Shown in pieces: positions 36,616-49,368 of a DNA stretch of 64,000 bases; the stretch's first letter is position 1, and every line of letters begins with the position of its first letter. Made by a program: the position numbers and the translations under genes. The notes below the pieces were generated by a model. It did not search any database. It saw only the letters and a program-made list of their open reading frames with translations, and was not told the DNA's origin. Source of the stretch: Dacryopinax spathularia (taxonomy: Eukaryota; Basidiomycota; Dacrymycetes; Dacrymycetales; Dacrymycetaceae); contig JBBPFI010000004.1 in NCBI GenBank assembly GCA_037974965.1, positions 1,550,001 through 1,614,000 of the forward strand, in the 5' to 3' direction.

Positions 36616-37214
36616 CAAGAACAGCTAATCGGGAATTCAACCAGTCGTCAACATCGCGAAGATGCTCCTCTCACTTTCCAGAGAAAACTGCGTCCCGGGG
36701 CGAACACATCGCTTTGCGATTTGCGTTTTCCAAGGGACCCATTAATGATAGCTTCCCGAAGCGTGGCGATGGTTAGTTCATTACGGAAAAGATCGTTGAA
36801 TGCCAGCCTTTCGACCAGGGTATGATTTAGGTCAAAGAAGGTAAAGGTAAAAGTCTAAGTGCGCACAATATCTCATGCGGCAGTGGACGAGTATACTTGT
36901 TTGACTCACGATCACTTTCAGCCATGAATAATTGGAAGCAAAGACGGTTAAATCAGAGTCGAAGGCGTCCAAATACGAGCGACTGAACTAGAAAACGGTC
37001 TCTCACTTTGCGGACGCAAATGCAAACTAGCGGGGTTGAGACGGAACCAACGGGACGCCGAGGGATATATAAAACCAGGGACCGCATTTTGGGCGAATTC
37101 GTCGTCCCTATCCGCCCCGCGGTCGGAGTTTGCCACCGCTACTGGTTCCGCTTTAATAAGTCCCTCAACCTTTCTGGGTTTCTGGGTCACATGTCACGGC
37201 GCGTCCTTTTCTCC
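36616..37214. promoter_or_regulatory. Divergent promoter, TBC gene / MOT1
   Basis: A 600-bp gap between divergent starts. No strong TATA box and no gene. An upstream in-frame MOT1 ATG lies at 37191. Confidence 0.45.
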
Positions 37215-40200
37215 ATGTTGAAGCGGGTGACCTGGATTGCTAAATCACCGCCAACCATTCCTCTCAATACAGATTAGATCGACTGCTCACTCTTTTAGAC
37301 ACCGGATCTTCGGCTGAGATCAGAGCAACTGCCGCAGATCAGATCGGTCAACTTGCCGCCAAGAGCATAAGGCGGGATGCCGGGGTTGAGGATGTGCTCC
37401 TTGACGCTGGTAAGGTTATCATCGGAAAGAGTACCGCCTCAGAGGACTGGCAAGAGGTCCTGAGCGTGGTCGGAAGGGTAGGTGAGGTTACATTCCAGGG
37501 ATTCGCGATTTCACGGAATCGTGTTGGCAGGTTCTCCCATTTCTGCGTTCGAAGTCGTCCGAGACGCGTAATGCGGCCGCTCGGGCTCTATCACAAATAT
37601 GCTCTCTGGTGCCCATATGGTCTCCCAGTGAAAACGGATTACCCGACACAGGCAGTCATCAGGTGTCTGAACCCCCGTTTCCACCGTTCTCATTGGCCAC
37701 TGTTCTGCGCGATTCCCCGCTGTTGCTTGCCAGTTCAGGCGAGGAATATGGTCAAGGAACCTGGCTCGGAACTGCCTCTGACGTGCAGCGGGCACGGAAG
37801 GAGGCCATCGGTCGACTTGGCCTTGGTTTCCTTGAAGCAGTGGACGATGAATGGACAGAAGGACTTGTCCAACAAGAAGACGTGAAGATGGAAGATGCGG
37901 GCGATACGGGCGCGGACACAGCATCGGGAGTGGTGCAGGCCAATGTGCACACCGAAATCCTCACCACAGACACCCAGACCTCGCGGGAAGTGACTATCAA
38001 ACCGTCTCCTGTGGCGTCACCCGTTGGCACGCCGATGGGCCTCACTCCCGACTACGAAATCAAATCGTCCCCTTCACCAGCCCCTGAAACTGCAACGATG
38101 GGCCTCTCTGCTAGGGAAATCAATCGTCTGAAGCGAAAACGAAAGCCTGGTAATACGGGGATCGTAGCGGTGCCCCACAAGCAAAGCATGGCTCCCCCTG
38201 AAAAGTTTGTGGCCTTTGCGTTTGCCCGACGACTCGCTGACCCATATACTACGAAAGGGTCAGGATCGTGGCTTCACCCCGTGACGGGCATCCCGAATCA
38301 CGTCCCATATCTGGAGGAAAGGGGGGAACTAACAACCTGGAAGGACCATCCAAGGTTGACGACCAAAAGTCGGCAGGTGGCCCCGTGCTTGCAGCCGAAA
38401 ACCCGAGCAGTGCAACAGGCCCGTTGATTATTCCTGAGGGTTTATGGGTCTGGCAGGGCGTGGCAGACATCCTCTCCGTTGACTTGCTAAGCCCAAACTG
38501 GGAAATACGTCATGGTGCCGCCCTGGGATTGAGGGAGCTATTAAAAACGCAGGGGGCTTCAGGCGGCATGAGAGGTGAGTTACTGTGGAATCTCTTTCGC
38601 ACGTCGCTCTGATGGCTCCTAGTCAACTTGACCGCCGAACAAAACGTGTATGAACACGAGCGTTGGTGTAATGATCTTGCAGCGAAGCTGCTTTGTGTGT
38701 TTGCCCTGGATCGCTTTGGCGACTTCGTCTCTGATTCAGTGAGACATTTTGTCCTCGTCTGCGATCAAGACACTGACTGAAACGCTTGCGCAAGACCGTC
38801 GCTCCGGTTCGAGAGACCGCCTCCCAGTCACTCGCCTCCCTCCTACTACACATGCCCCTGCGCAGCGTTTGTCACGTCCACGCGATTTTGCTAGACATGG
38901 TACATCAAAATTTCTCCGCTGAGGATGCAAGGCATATCTTTAGAAAGTCCGCCAAGCAGAATATTCCTGAGCGACGGATATGGGAAGTAATGCATTCTGG
39001 GCTGCTTGGGATCAAGTACGAAGTCGCGGTGCGGAAGGATCTGATCGATCTCAGCCTTGAAGGCAATCATATCTTAGAGGGAATTGTGGAAGCAGCAATC
39101 ATTGGGTATGTGTCTGCAACACTCGCTTAAGTTCGTGCTGAAGGCTGTTTAGCTTGAAAGATCCAAATGATGACGTCCAGTCCGAGGCCGCGGCGTGCCT
39201 CTTGCCGATCGTTCCCGAGCTTGTTCATCGTCTCCCGGACCATCTAAAGATTGTGATGACTATCCTCTGGGAAGCATTTAACGAGCTTAAAGACGATCTC
39301 GGCTCAAGTATCGCAACTGTCATGGAACTTCTGGGTGCGGCGGCTTCTTCCCGGTTTAATCTACGACTCAGACCCTTTGCTAGGCAAACTAATGTCGTTT
39401 GACGCTGTGGTTTCGGTCGTGATTCGTGATGATGCTGAGTAGGTGAGACCCAACGCCGGGACTCCTAGGGCTCATGTTGGAACAGACACCCTCTACGGGA
39501 TCGTGTCTTCACTCTGTACCCTCTATTCCGGCACACTTTGCCGAGCGTGAGGCTTTCTGTCGTGGAAACACTGCGCTCTTTCCTCTCCATCCCGACTCTC
39601 ACCCCGGATTGGGTCTCCGAGCCTGTGTTACGGCTGCTCTTTCAGAACATGATCCTGGAGGAGAAGTTCGATGTACGCAATGCAACGGTGCATTGTTGGT
39701 ATCAAGCAATTGGATCTCTCGTCTCACAAGGAAAACTGGAAGATACTGCGAGCGGGGCTCTACAAGGGTGGTTCGAACTGGTGCTGACACCTCTTGGCGT
39801 GGCTCTTGATGCATCGCTGCTTTTTCAGGCTACTGCCGGAGGACGAGACACCGGATCCACATACAACGTTGACAAGAGCATGATTGCGCAAGATTTCTCT
39901 CTAGTCTCGGCCGATGCGGTGCTACAGTGTCGAATCCAAAGTGCGGAAAGCCTGGCCTTCCTCATGGATCAATGGTCTGCACCTGTGAGTCCTGCATTTT
40001 CGGGTCCTTTGTTACAGATAATTGACGGTGCCTGTAAGCTCCGCGAGACGACGTTTGTCCCACTCCTGGAACATTACCTGAAATCGACCAGTGCCTTCCA
40101 AAGAAGCATGTCAGCTATCCTATTGGAGGAATGGGCCCGGATTTCCGAAGGTGCACGAGCATTCGTCAGTCGCAGAGCGGCTCCGTCGTTGGCTGGGGCT

Positions 40201-43200
40201 CTCGGTGCACACATCCTCCATACTCTGGAAGACGGTCCTCTACCATTCTATTATGAGATGATCCCAGATCTCTTGAGACTGAAGACAGAATGTCAAGCCC
40301 TCCTGGATATCATTCGCAAGGACGGCAAAATCCCGAAAGAGAAAGTACCTGTGCTTCAGTCGGGCGATCCCTTCGATGCTCTATCCTTAGTGGACACTGT
40401 ACGGGATATCATTGGACCCAAGTTTGAATCTCTGAAACCGTACTTTACGCGGAGGAAAAAGGATTTGCTTGCACTGGAAGACAAAAGACAATTTCTGTCT
40501 GCTACTCTCTCCCGCTATATCACCAGGAAGGAGGAGTTCGACGTCCGCCTGCTCGCGTCGGCTGGTAGCGCGGCCGTCGCCATCAGTGTGACTCCGGCAC
40601 GACTCAATCCACTCATTCGAAGCCTTATGAATGGAGTACGGGTGAGTGCGATGATGCAGAAGACCCTTTCCGATAATGACGCCGATTTCTAGTTCGAGAA
40701 GAACGAGGGATTGCAAAAGCGCTTTGCAAGAGCGATCGCAACCTTCATTCGACATGGGTCTCTCAACATTGTTGCTGTGCCGTCTGTGGTGGCTGGCAAG
40801 ATTGTCAAGAACCTGTGTACGTTCTTGTGTCAGGATGATACCAGAACACCACTCTTCGACGCGCGCATCCGGGAGGGTATCCTTTCACTTACGCGTACTG
40901 CGTCCACAGCCAGAGGGCCGAAGCTGAAGGATGACGACGGTTCGGCTGTAGCTGAAAGCAGTCTCAAACAGCAGCGACGAGGTTGCGAATACGCTTTGAG
41001 ACAATTGGCAGAAATCTTCGGGGCGGATCTCGTTGACGGCCTGCCTACTCTATGGGAGGTAATCGCAACCAACCTATCAAATGTGCTCAAAGAGGGTAAG
41101 TGAATATACCACGAGCAGCTGGCCTAGCTGAAGCCGCAATAGAGAATAGCGACCTTAGAATGGAGAAAGAACAGGATATCGGGCAGGGCATCATAGACTC
41201 TCTAGAGGTCCTCGGTACAATCGTGGGAAGCCTTGACAGCGCTCTTCACGTTCGCATCAACGGCCTGCTACCGATCGTCACTAAGGCGGCAAGGAGTTCC
41301 TTTGCTGTCGTCAGAGCCTCTGCGTCCGCATGCTTCGCCGCTTTGTGCACCGTGCTGACTTCGGAGGGTATGCATTGTCTGATCGAGGATGCCCTTCCCT
41401 TCATGGGCGATCCACAGATCGTTACCAATAGACAAGGCGTCGTCGAGATGATCTCCAGTACGTCGTGTCAGTGGGCTTTGAGAGTGTTGCTGAGCTCGCA
41501 TCCGGTCGGTAGACGTGCTGGATAGGCTCGGAGTCAAAGCCCTGCCCTACATCATCTTTCTCGTCGTGCCCATCTTAGGTCGCATGAGCGACTCGGACGA
41601 AAAGGTGCGATTGCTTGCTACGAACGTCTTCGCTTCTCTGATCAAAATGGTGCCTCTGGAGGTAAATATCAGTCACATCTTGATTCACGCCGCGCTGATG
41701 AGAAACAGTCTGGATTACCCGACCCTCCTGACTTCTCGGTAGAAATGCTGCAGCGACGGAGCGCCGAAAGGGAATTCCTGTCTCAACTACTCGATGGGAC
41801 AAAAGTACAGAACTACCCCATTCCTGTCGTTATCAAGGCCGACTTGCGACCCTATCAGCAAGAGGGTGTAAACTGGTTAGCTTTTCTTGCGAAGTATCAT
41901 CTCCATGGGATTCTCTGTGACGGTAAGCTTGCGAGCATGCCTCGTGTCTTGATCTGACGGGCAGTAGACATGGGCCTGGGCAAAACCCTTCAGACTATTT
42001 GCATTTTGGCCAGCAAACATTATGAGCGCTCGACGCGCTACTCTGCAACGAAATCTCCGGATGCCGTCCATCTCCCGTCTTTGGTAGTCTGTCCGCCCAC
42101 GCTGATCGGCCACTGGTACCACGAGATACTGAATTATACGACGAACCTTCGCCCGATTCAGTACACCGGCAATGCCAGGGAGCGCCAGACAATTCTGGGC
42201 TCCTTGTCCAAATACGATGTCGTCATCTTGTCATACGACGTAATTCGCAACGACATCGCCGACATATCTAAGCTCAGGTGGCATTACTGTGTGCTGGATG
42301 AAGGCCACATAATAAAGAATGGGAAAGCGAAAATCACCAAAGCCGTGAAGCAAGTACAAGCAGAGCATCGCCTTATTCTTTCTGGAACTCCGATTCAGAA
42401 CAACGTCCTAGAGCTCTGGAGCTTATTCGACTTCCTGATGCCCGGATTCTTAGGCTCAGAGCAAGCGTTCAACGAACGTTTCGGCAAGCCTATTCTCGCT
42501 AGTCGAGACAGAAAAGGTTCTGCCAAACATCAAGAAGCTGGTGTGTTTTCCCTCGCACAGTTTCCGAGTATGGTAGATTTCAATCGTTCTAGGGATTCTC
42601 GCCTTGGAGGCATTGCATAAACAAGTTTTGCCTTTCCTTCTTCGCCGCCTAAAAGAAGATGTCTTGAAGGACCTCCCGCCCAAGATCATTCAGGATTACT
42701 ATTGCGACCTTTCCGACCTCCAGCAGGCTTTGTACGATGACTTCGCCAAATCCCAAGGAGGGGCGGATGCGATCAATGCTGCAGAAGGAAATGGGGCAAA
42801 CAAACAACACATCTTCCAATCCCTACAATATCTACGGAAACTATGTAATCACCCTGCTCTTGTTCTGAAGGGATCCACTTCGGGTGTGCAGTTCCGAGGG
42901 AAAGAGATCAAAGCGCAGGATGTGAGGAAGATCGATAATGCTCCGAAACTGCAGGCCCTCAGGTGCGTCCTGGTTCGCCTAGCTGCTCAACAGAAAATTT
43001 ACTTTGGGTTAGGCAAATACTGACAGATTGTGGAGTGGGGTCTTCGGACACCGACGATTCATACGGCGCGACTGCGTTGTCCACGGCGTCCCAGCACAGA
43101 GTGCTCATATTCTGCCAAATGAAGGAGATGATCGACATAATAGAGAACGATTTATTCAAGGCCGTTATGCCTGCCGTGACCTACATGCGTCTAGACGGGA

Positions 43201-43781
43201 CCACGGATGCCACAAAACGCCACGCCATCGTCCAAACGTTCAACGCGGATCCGACTATCGACTGTTTGCTTCTTACCACTCACGTGGGAGGCCTGGGCCT
43301 CAACCTGACCGGAGCCGACACGGTGATCTTCGTTGAACACGATTGGAATCCTATGAAGGACTTGCAGGCTATGGACCGGGCACATCGTCTTGGCCAGAAG
43401 AAAGTCGTCAATGTTTACCGATTGATCACAAAGGGCACACTCGAAGAAAAGATCATGGGGTTTGTGGCATCCCTGCTTGGATAGGATCACCAGGCTAATA
43501 CCACCTTTATTAGACTGCAACGTTTCAAGCTCAATATTGCAAACTCTGTGGTCAATCAACAGAACACAGACTTGGCGACCATGGGTACGGATCTGGTCCT
43601 GGATCTTTTCAGGCGCACGAGAGAAGATGAGGAGGACCTCTCAGCCAATAAACGACCTGAGCGGGCAAACGCCGGCCCTATGTCCCAGAAGAATATTCTC
43701 GAAGGACTGGACGAGCTACCTGCGGAAGATGAATACGCTTCGTTAGACTTTGCGACATTCATGAATACATTACGACCGTAG
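37215..43781 (+). CDS. MOT1: MOT1/BTAF1, TBP-removing Snf2-family ATPase
   Basis: Mot1 uses ATP to pull TBP off DNA. The start exon ATG TTG AAG CG splices to LDRLLTLLDTGSSAEIRATA, the typical Mot1 N-terminus (an in-frame ATG at 37191 would add eight residues). HEAT-repeat solenoid blocks follow, including NWEIRHGAALGLRELLKT, ETASQSLASLLLHMP and LKDPNDDVQSEAAACLL. Then comes a long central region (about 39540-41720), and RPYQQEGVNWLAFLAKYHLH at the ATPase entry. Snf2 motifs: DMGLGKTLQTICILA (Walker A), VLDEGHIIKN (DEGH box), LSGTPIQNNVLELWSLFDFL, ILRKLCNHP-type LRKLCNHPALVL, LLLTTHVGGLGLNLTGADTV and MDRAHRLGQKKVVNVYRLIT. The C-terminus ends YASLDFATFMNTLRP. At over 1,900 residues with many introns, it is the largest gene in the window. 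Confidence 0.96.
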
Positions 43782-44110
43782 ATAGTCCAGGATTCTGCTA
43801 CCACAGCTCAATGATGAATGTTCTTTCTCCTGTAATAGTTTCGTATCACTGGCCTTTTTTTTTCAAGTCATGGCGACATACCCGACCATCAAAGTTGGGT
43901 CAGTCCAGCATTGTAAAGGAACCCAATTCACATCTGCATGGCGCTTCGTGGCTATGTATATATACAGTATAGTTAACCGTGTCGGCAGTAGACCCTGATA
44001 GATCTGGAGGACGATGCCGCGGAGCGTTCCCTGCGATATCGGGACATGCTGGCATCGACCAGTCGTGCTACCGCTTGCTCATCGTCTCAGCAGGTCTTGT
44101 GCCTACCATC
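43782..44110. promoter_or_regulatory. HIS3 promoter region
   Basis: 329 bp downstream of MOT1, same strand. TATATATA at 43957-43964 lies ~150 bp before the HIS3 ATG. No GCN4-type TGACTCA seen. Confidence 0.5.
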
Positions 44111-44931
44111 ATGACCGACCACGCACGACGCTCCGCCACTGTCACCCGAAAGACGAACGAAACAGATATTGAAGTCTTTCTGCAGCTCGACAATGTACCA
44201 GGTGTGGACAAGCAGGACATCGAGGTGTCCACCGGAATCGGTTTTTTGGATCATGTCAGGCCGGCCCTCATATGAGCTTGCCAGGATGTGAACTGATGGG
44301 TGCCAGATGTACCATGCCCTCGCAAAACATGGTGGAATGTCCTTACGAATGAAGTGCAAAGGTGATCTATGGATTGACGACCACCACACCGCTGATGAGT
44401 CCTTGAATCTCCCTTGCCCGCTTTCTGCGTCTGATGCCCCTTCACAAGATTCTGCGTTAGCTCTGGGCGAAGCATTTAAGAAAGCCGTTGGGGAGCGAAG
44501 AGGAATCAGACGATATGGAACCGGTTTTGCCCCGCTGGATGAGGTCAGTATGTCGTGTGTTCATTGGTTTTCCCCAGTCTGACTTCCCTTTCTCCAGGCA
44601 CTGTCCAGAGCCGTTGTGGACATCTCATCCCGGCCTTTCTGCGTGACCAATCTGGGTTTCCAGAGGGAAAAGATTGGAGATCTTTCGACTGAGATGATTC
44701 CCCATCTGCTCCATTCCTTCGCTATGTCGTCCGGGGTTACCATGCACGTGGATGTTATTCGAGGGGAGAATGACCATCACAGGTACGCACGCGCCCCTCC
44801 TGTAGTTGGCGACTGAAGGTTAACGGTGGAAAAGGGCCGAATCCGCGTTCAAGGCCTTGGCCTTGGCCCTAAAGGAGGCCATTGAACGAACTGGTGGAAA
44901 TGACGTTCCGAGCACAAAAGGAGTTCTATAG
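44111..44931 (+). CDS. HIS3: Imidazoleglycerol-phosphate dehydratase, histidine biosynthesis
   Basis: HIS3 catalyses the sixth step of histidine synthesis. Exons 44111-44254, 44307-44543, 44598-44782 and 44835-44931 join to 220 residues; the introns are 52-54 nt. Metal-binding motifs: [19 protein letters not shown] and IDDHHTADE. Then comes [100 protein letters not shown] and the C-terminus VPSTKGVL. Between the second HHTAD motif and [10 protein letters not shown] there is an extra ~18-residue Ser/Pro-rich stretch ([16 protein letters not shown]) that I could not remove as an intron in phase; most IGPDs go directly from HHTAED to ALALG. Confidence 0.95.
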
Positions 44932-45090
44932 CGCAGAAGTTGTTCAGGTTCATTCTTATGTACCAGCATGCAATTTTCCAAGCATATCAATCATCTCTGA
45001 ACTCGGCTCGCCGGCTCCATGGGTTTCCGCGTTGAATCCTACCCTACGGAGTTTCACTGCAAAATATCAAATCCAGTTAAGCCGAAGACG

Positions 45091-46164
45091 TTACGCAGGA
45101 GAAGATGCGCCAGGTACTCCGGCGATCCGTTCTGCTTGTTCGCGCAGTGCTCGTAAGCGTTCCTCTTGCTTGCGGCGCTGCGTCATGTCTGCATTGATGT
45201 TGAAATGGGCGTTCGAAATCTGCGCATAGAGCTCGCCGGCTGTCCGAGCCGTTAAAGGCCGTGCAAACTGACCGGTGATGGCAGTCGTCAGCCGCAGAGT
45301 GTCCAGGCGAACGGAATGATGTGCCCGCAAGGCAAACACGATACTGAAACGATATGGACTCGTGTCCCGGTCTGATACCACGACTCGATGCCCACCAGGA
45401 TTGTATTTGTGGTTCGTCAGCCGAGCGAGCGTTTCCCCGGCAAGGATGGTTGCCGTTAGCTTGCCCGGTGCTGCCCGGTGCTCCTCCACGGCATACCACG
45501 CATTTGCGTACGGGTCCCAGACTTCTAAACCAGGTGATGATCCAACGACTAAGGAGAGCAACCCCAAGTCGCGATGCCGCTCAGCGACGAGGCGCCGCTC
45601 GCACAAGCCCGGTTCGGTTCCCAGCGGCTTCCCAGCGCCCCTTTCGTAGCGGAACATCCGCAAGAGTGTGGCCACCCTTTCGCCATCCGCTGGAAGTTTG
45701 GTGCAAGGCAAAACCATATCCTGCAGATCGCCAGTTTCGAGACTGAGGCTGGCTGAGATATCTTGTATGATGTCCATCATGATCGTACCGCAAATGTCCC
45801 AGCAGTTGCTTGCGTACTGTTGCAACCCCTCGGGAGTCGTCCGGGTAGTCCGGATGGTAATCATCTCTTTTTCGCCAACGACTCTATTGAAGCCTTCTTC
45901 GGAGCCTTCTGTACCGTGGATAAATTGCTCCTTGTAAGGAAGGGGCGAGTCGAAGAAGGTGGCTGACGCTTCGAAGAGGTCCTTGAACGCGCGTACAAAC
46001 TCTTGGACGGGCACACCACCAATAGCAGGCGCATTGTCGTCCAGCTCGAGAGGCGCCCACCCACGAACGGCGAAGCGGCGACAGTCGTCCGGAGTGAAGT
46101 AAGGCAGGCGAAGAGGGCGTGGGGGTGGAGGACCGGCGGGTGGAACGAACTGAGCGGTAGGCAT
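45091..46164 (-). CDS. 2OG-Fe(II) oxygenase of the isopenicillin-N-synthase-like family
   Basis: One uninterrupted frame; the start MPTAQFVPPAG at 46164 gives 357 residues. The family uses iron and 2-oxoglutarate to oxidise small molecules. The N-terminal DIOX_N-like part has RLPYFTPDDCRRFAVRGWAP and ASATFFDSPLPYKEQF. The core has AERHRDLGLLSLVVGSSPGL (H-x-D iron ligands), GETLARLTNHKYNPGGHRVV (distal His) and SPYRFSIVFALRAH (Arg of the R-x-S 2-oxoglutarate site). The last ~50 residues are a charged helix rich in Arg and Glu. The substrate cannot be told from sequence. No biosynthetic cluster surrounds it. Convergent with HIS3. Confidence 0.85.
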   Translation of the reverse strand: MPTAQFVPPAGPPPPRPLRLPYFTPDDCRRFAVRGWAPLELDDNAPAIGGVPVQEFVRAFKDLFEASATFFDSPLPYKEQFIHGTEGSEEGFNRVVGEKEMITIRTTRTTPEGLQQYASNCWDICGTIMMDIIQDISASLSLETGDLQDMVLPCTKLPADGERVATLLRMFRYERGAGKPLGTEPGLCERRLVAERHRDLGLLSLVVGSSPGLEVWDPYANAWYAVEEHRAAPGKLTATILAGETLARLTNHKYNPGGHRVVVSDRDTSPYRFSIVFALRAHHSVRLDTLRLTTAITGQFARPLTARTAGELYAQISNAHFNINADMTQRRKQEERLRALREQAERIAGVPGASSPA

Positions 46165-46616
46165 CTTCAAGGAAGGGCAGCCAATGGACCTTCCTATCGA
46201 TCGCCGCAGACCAAGTGTGACAGAACCTTTCTTTGACGTTCCAATGGAGACGACGTTGAAGAACGCGGGTTGGCTGAGTACAGAGGCCGTTCGGTGCCAG
46301 CGCTCAGTTATAGGGCTATGTACGTGGTCATCGTCTGTGCACGCATCGCCTTCGCAATGCGGTCCCCTGCACACCGACGCGAAGAAAAGGTACTCTTCAC
46401 ACGCCGTGAGCTGTGCGACCAAAATGATCCGCACCTGCACCACGCTTCTTAAGCCTGCGCGACCACCGGCATTGCCTTCATGCTCTCATTTAAAGAAGGT
46501 AAAATATTGCGTAGGAGACACAAGAATGGGACACGGAGAAGCAGAAACAAGGATGCCAATTTGTATGGAGACTTTAAAGGAGGAAGGTGAATGTGGCAGC
46601 CGGCCAGCGTCGGCCT
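46165..46616. promoter_or_regulatory. Upstream of the 2OG oxygenase, 3' flank of SAR1
   Basis: About 450 bp, no gene recognised. A longer in-frame extension of the oxygenase toward 46443 exists but lacks family similarity. Confidence 0.4.
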
Positions 46617-47554
46617 TCACATCTATCACAAGGATCAATACACAGCTCGAGTTTCCCTGCATCATACTCACATATTGGGACAGCCAGCGGAAGCCTAGCA
46701 GGGAGCTCAAAAATGGTGCATACACGGAGAGATATCATCCCAGCGTACCTTCCCCGTAACCTTGCCTCATGACGACCGAGCACATGAACAGCTCGATAGG
46801 GCGAATATCGCTGAGCGGAATTCTCCCCTGAGACGGGCATGAACATGGCTTCGCAATGCAGCGTAAATCAGGCATACCTTGCCGGTTGTCTGATACAAGC
46901 CCAAGTGATGGCGCAACTCTTCTTCGCTCACAGCACCGACGGCGTCGATCTTGTTACCCAGGATAAGGAAGGGAACCTTACTGAGCTCCTCAATAGATAG
47001 CAGAGCATCTAATTCTGCCTTGGCCTCCGCAAACCGCTCCGTGTCCGCGCTGTCCACCAGGAAGACAATCCCGTCAACCTCAGGGAAGTAGTCCCTCCAG
47101 AGGCGTCGCGCTGCGTCACCGTTAAGTATATGACGGTCGAAGGAAACACGCCTCTCTACCTTGAGTGTGCCCACCGAGGTCGTAAGTGGTGAATTTGACG
47201 GAGCCGATAGCCAGCTCTTCCGAGGCTAATGACAATTCATGAGGATTGGAGGATTGACCACAGCGGATAAGCAGAGCTTACTGGGGTGTAGTGTAGGTTG
47301 CAGAGTGGCAAGGCGGTCGTTCTTCAGCATGTGCAGAAGCGTCTGAAGATGAAGAAATTATGTTTGTGCGAGAGAGACAGGATGCTTCGGGACGCTCACG
47401 GTCTTGCCTGCATTGTCCAGACCAAGAAAGAGGATTTTGGCGTTCTTGTGCAATAGCCCTATACAATGCTATGAGACATCAATCCAAACTGTAGAGGCTT
47501 TCCCTATGCACCTAGCTGGCTCAGGATATCCCAAAACCAGTTGATGATGAACAT
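46617..47554 (-). CDS. SAR1: SAR1 small GTPase, COPII coat initiator
   Basis: Sar1-GTP recruits the COPII coat at ER exit sites. The start [14 protein letters not shown] gives the amphipathic N-terminal helix that senses and bends ER membrane. After the first intron come [20 protein letters not shown] (P-loop), [20 protein letters not shown] (switch I Thr), [20 protein letters not shown] (DxGG), [26 protein letters not shown] (NKxD), [20 protein letters not shown] and [12 protein letters not shown]. About eight short introns. Two details are odd. The junction before the last helix reads [11 protein letters not shown], lacking the usual YGEG. And the final coding exon would be only six bases (ATG TGA, 46617-46622), ending SQYM where most Sar1 ends SQYI. 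Confidence 0.93.
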
Positions 47555-47731
47555 GGCGGGTCGGTAGGAGAAAAGAGGTAGTTGGGGCAGAGGAATCCGT
47601 GACGATGAGGGGGTTAAGGGCCGACCGGTATGACACGCACCTGGTAGATGAGCTTACATAATCATCGGTTTCTTTCTGGAACAGGACATCCAAGTTCAGA
47701 CAAAAGTCGGACAGAAACCGGAGCTTGTGCA

Positions 47732-48896
47732 TTACTCTCTAGCTAAAAACGGGTCTCTATCTAGTGTAGGAGCATTCAATATGGGTGGTAATGTCTTCGC
47801 AAGCTCTGCCGTTCCCGCGGGGAAGGGTAGCCCAGCTACAGGTAGCACATTCTCCAAGCCCTTTACCGCCTGCGACCTTGCGTACTGATACATTTTTCTC
47901 ACAGCATCCGTGACCAGAATATAGCCTCCATCGTTCCCTGCAACGCATCCTTTGACGTAAATCAGATCCAGCGTTGTATCGATTCGCACGACAAAGAGGT
48001 TCTGGGTCGTTATGCGATCGCCGCCCATGCGACCTGCCATCTTCTTGCCAGGGAAGACCCGACCTGGATCCTGGAAGCTCATCAACATCGTGGCGGATTC
48101 ATCAGATGGTCCATGGGCTTACTTGGTGCTGTCCGGTTGAACCAGCAGATCGATGTGAAATAGACACGCCGTGACTAGCGCGCAATCCTCCGAAACCCCA
48201 CTTCTTCATTACTCCTTGGAAACCTTTCCCAATTCTGATGCACCGATTAGCTCTTGGGCGTCGCAATGAGAGGAGCAGGATCATACGAAGTGCCCGTACA
48301 ATCCACGAATTGGCCAGGAACGAAGTGCGCAGCAGACAGCGTTGTTCCTTCGGAATTATCAGTGTAATGTGCTGATAAGAGAAGAATGCCCTTACCAGGC
48401 TCAAGCAATGCATCTTGCGTCACTTCGAATTCTCGAACCACGTGTTTGTTTGGGACGCCAGCTTTCGCGAAGTGGCCTTGCATGGGTTTCGTTATCGCCT
48501 TTGCAGGTTTATCGGAACTAGCGACCTGTACAGCATAGTACCAATCTTGCGATGCCTTCTTCCGCTTAGACACGGTTGCGGTCACTTGACAATTGTCCAC
48601 CTGTACGAACATGTTTGTCATGCCGTGGGCGATATGATGTGCGGACATACCTGAAGGACAGTCACAGGCACCCTCACACCATTATCATCCCAGAGAGATG
48701 TCATCCCCCTCTTCACCGCTATAAGGCCAGTACGTCGGCTCCCAGGCTTCCATTGAGCTGACGCATTGGATTGTTCGGGACTAGCGTCGGACGTTGCGGT
48801 AGCCAAGGCTCTGCGATGCAAAGTTGCCGTTCGAACAAGAAGTCCTGCGGATAATGGTGCATGCGCTCTTGTCGCGAAAACGGCTATGGCAGCCAT
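47732..48896 (-). CDS. Mitochondrial large-subunit ribosomal protein uL3m
   Basis: The mitochondrial homologue of ribosomal protein L3 (yeast Mrpl9). The start [20 protein letters not shown] is followed by an Arg-rich presequence ([15 protein letters not shown]). L3 landmarks: [20 protein letters not shown], then [37 protein letters not shown], the hallmark [16 protein letters not shown] with [18 protein letters not shown] (near the peptidyl-transferase centre), [39 protein letters not shown] and a final [12 protein letters not shown]. The C-terminal ~50 residues are a less conserved extension. About four short introns. It ends 177 bp upstream of SAR1, same strand. Confidence 0.93.
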
Positions 48897-49368
48897 GGCA
48901 GGGAGAAAGAGGCTATTACCGCTGGTTGTTGCAGGCCCAAGTATGTAGTAAGTCGCCAATGGTGTCCGGCACTCAGGGTGCTGAGCCGGGATCAGTTTTG
49001 CGGGGCGCGCAGGAAAGACTTTCGAGAGCCCGTACGGTGCGACTCTTCTTCACGGAACGCTGCTCATCAAAGACAGTGCCGCTCACTCAAATCACTCAAG
49101 AAGTGTACGGCGATTTGGCAAGCGTAGAATAAGTTGTCTGGCTCTTAGAACTCCTTCTCAAACACGTATTCAAATTGAGACGGGGTGTCAGGCCTCTCAG
49201 ACATTTTCAATAAAAAATCCTTTCGTCCCTGTATCCCTTCAGAAACGGCGGTTGTGAAAGGTCGCGAAACCGGTGCCAGCGATCTTTTCGGCACCACAAT
49301 AGCCGTTGTCTTTCTCAAACAGATCTATGTAGCTAGCTAGAAGTACACGATGCCCTTATGTGTCTCGA
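48897..49368. promoter_or_regulatory. uL3m upstream region / GMF 3' flank
   Basis: About 470 bp between tandem minus-strand genes. No gene recognised. Confidence 0.4.
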
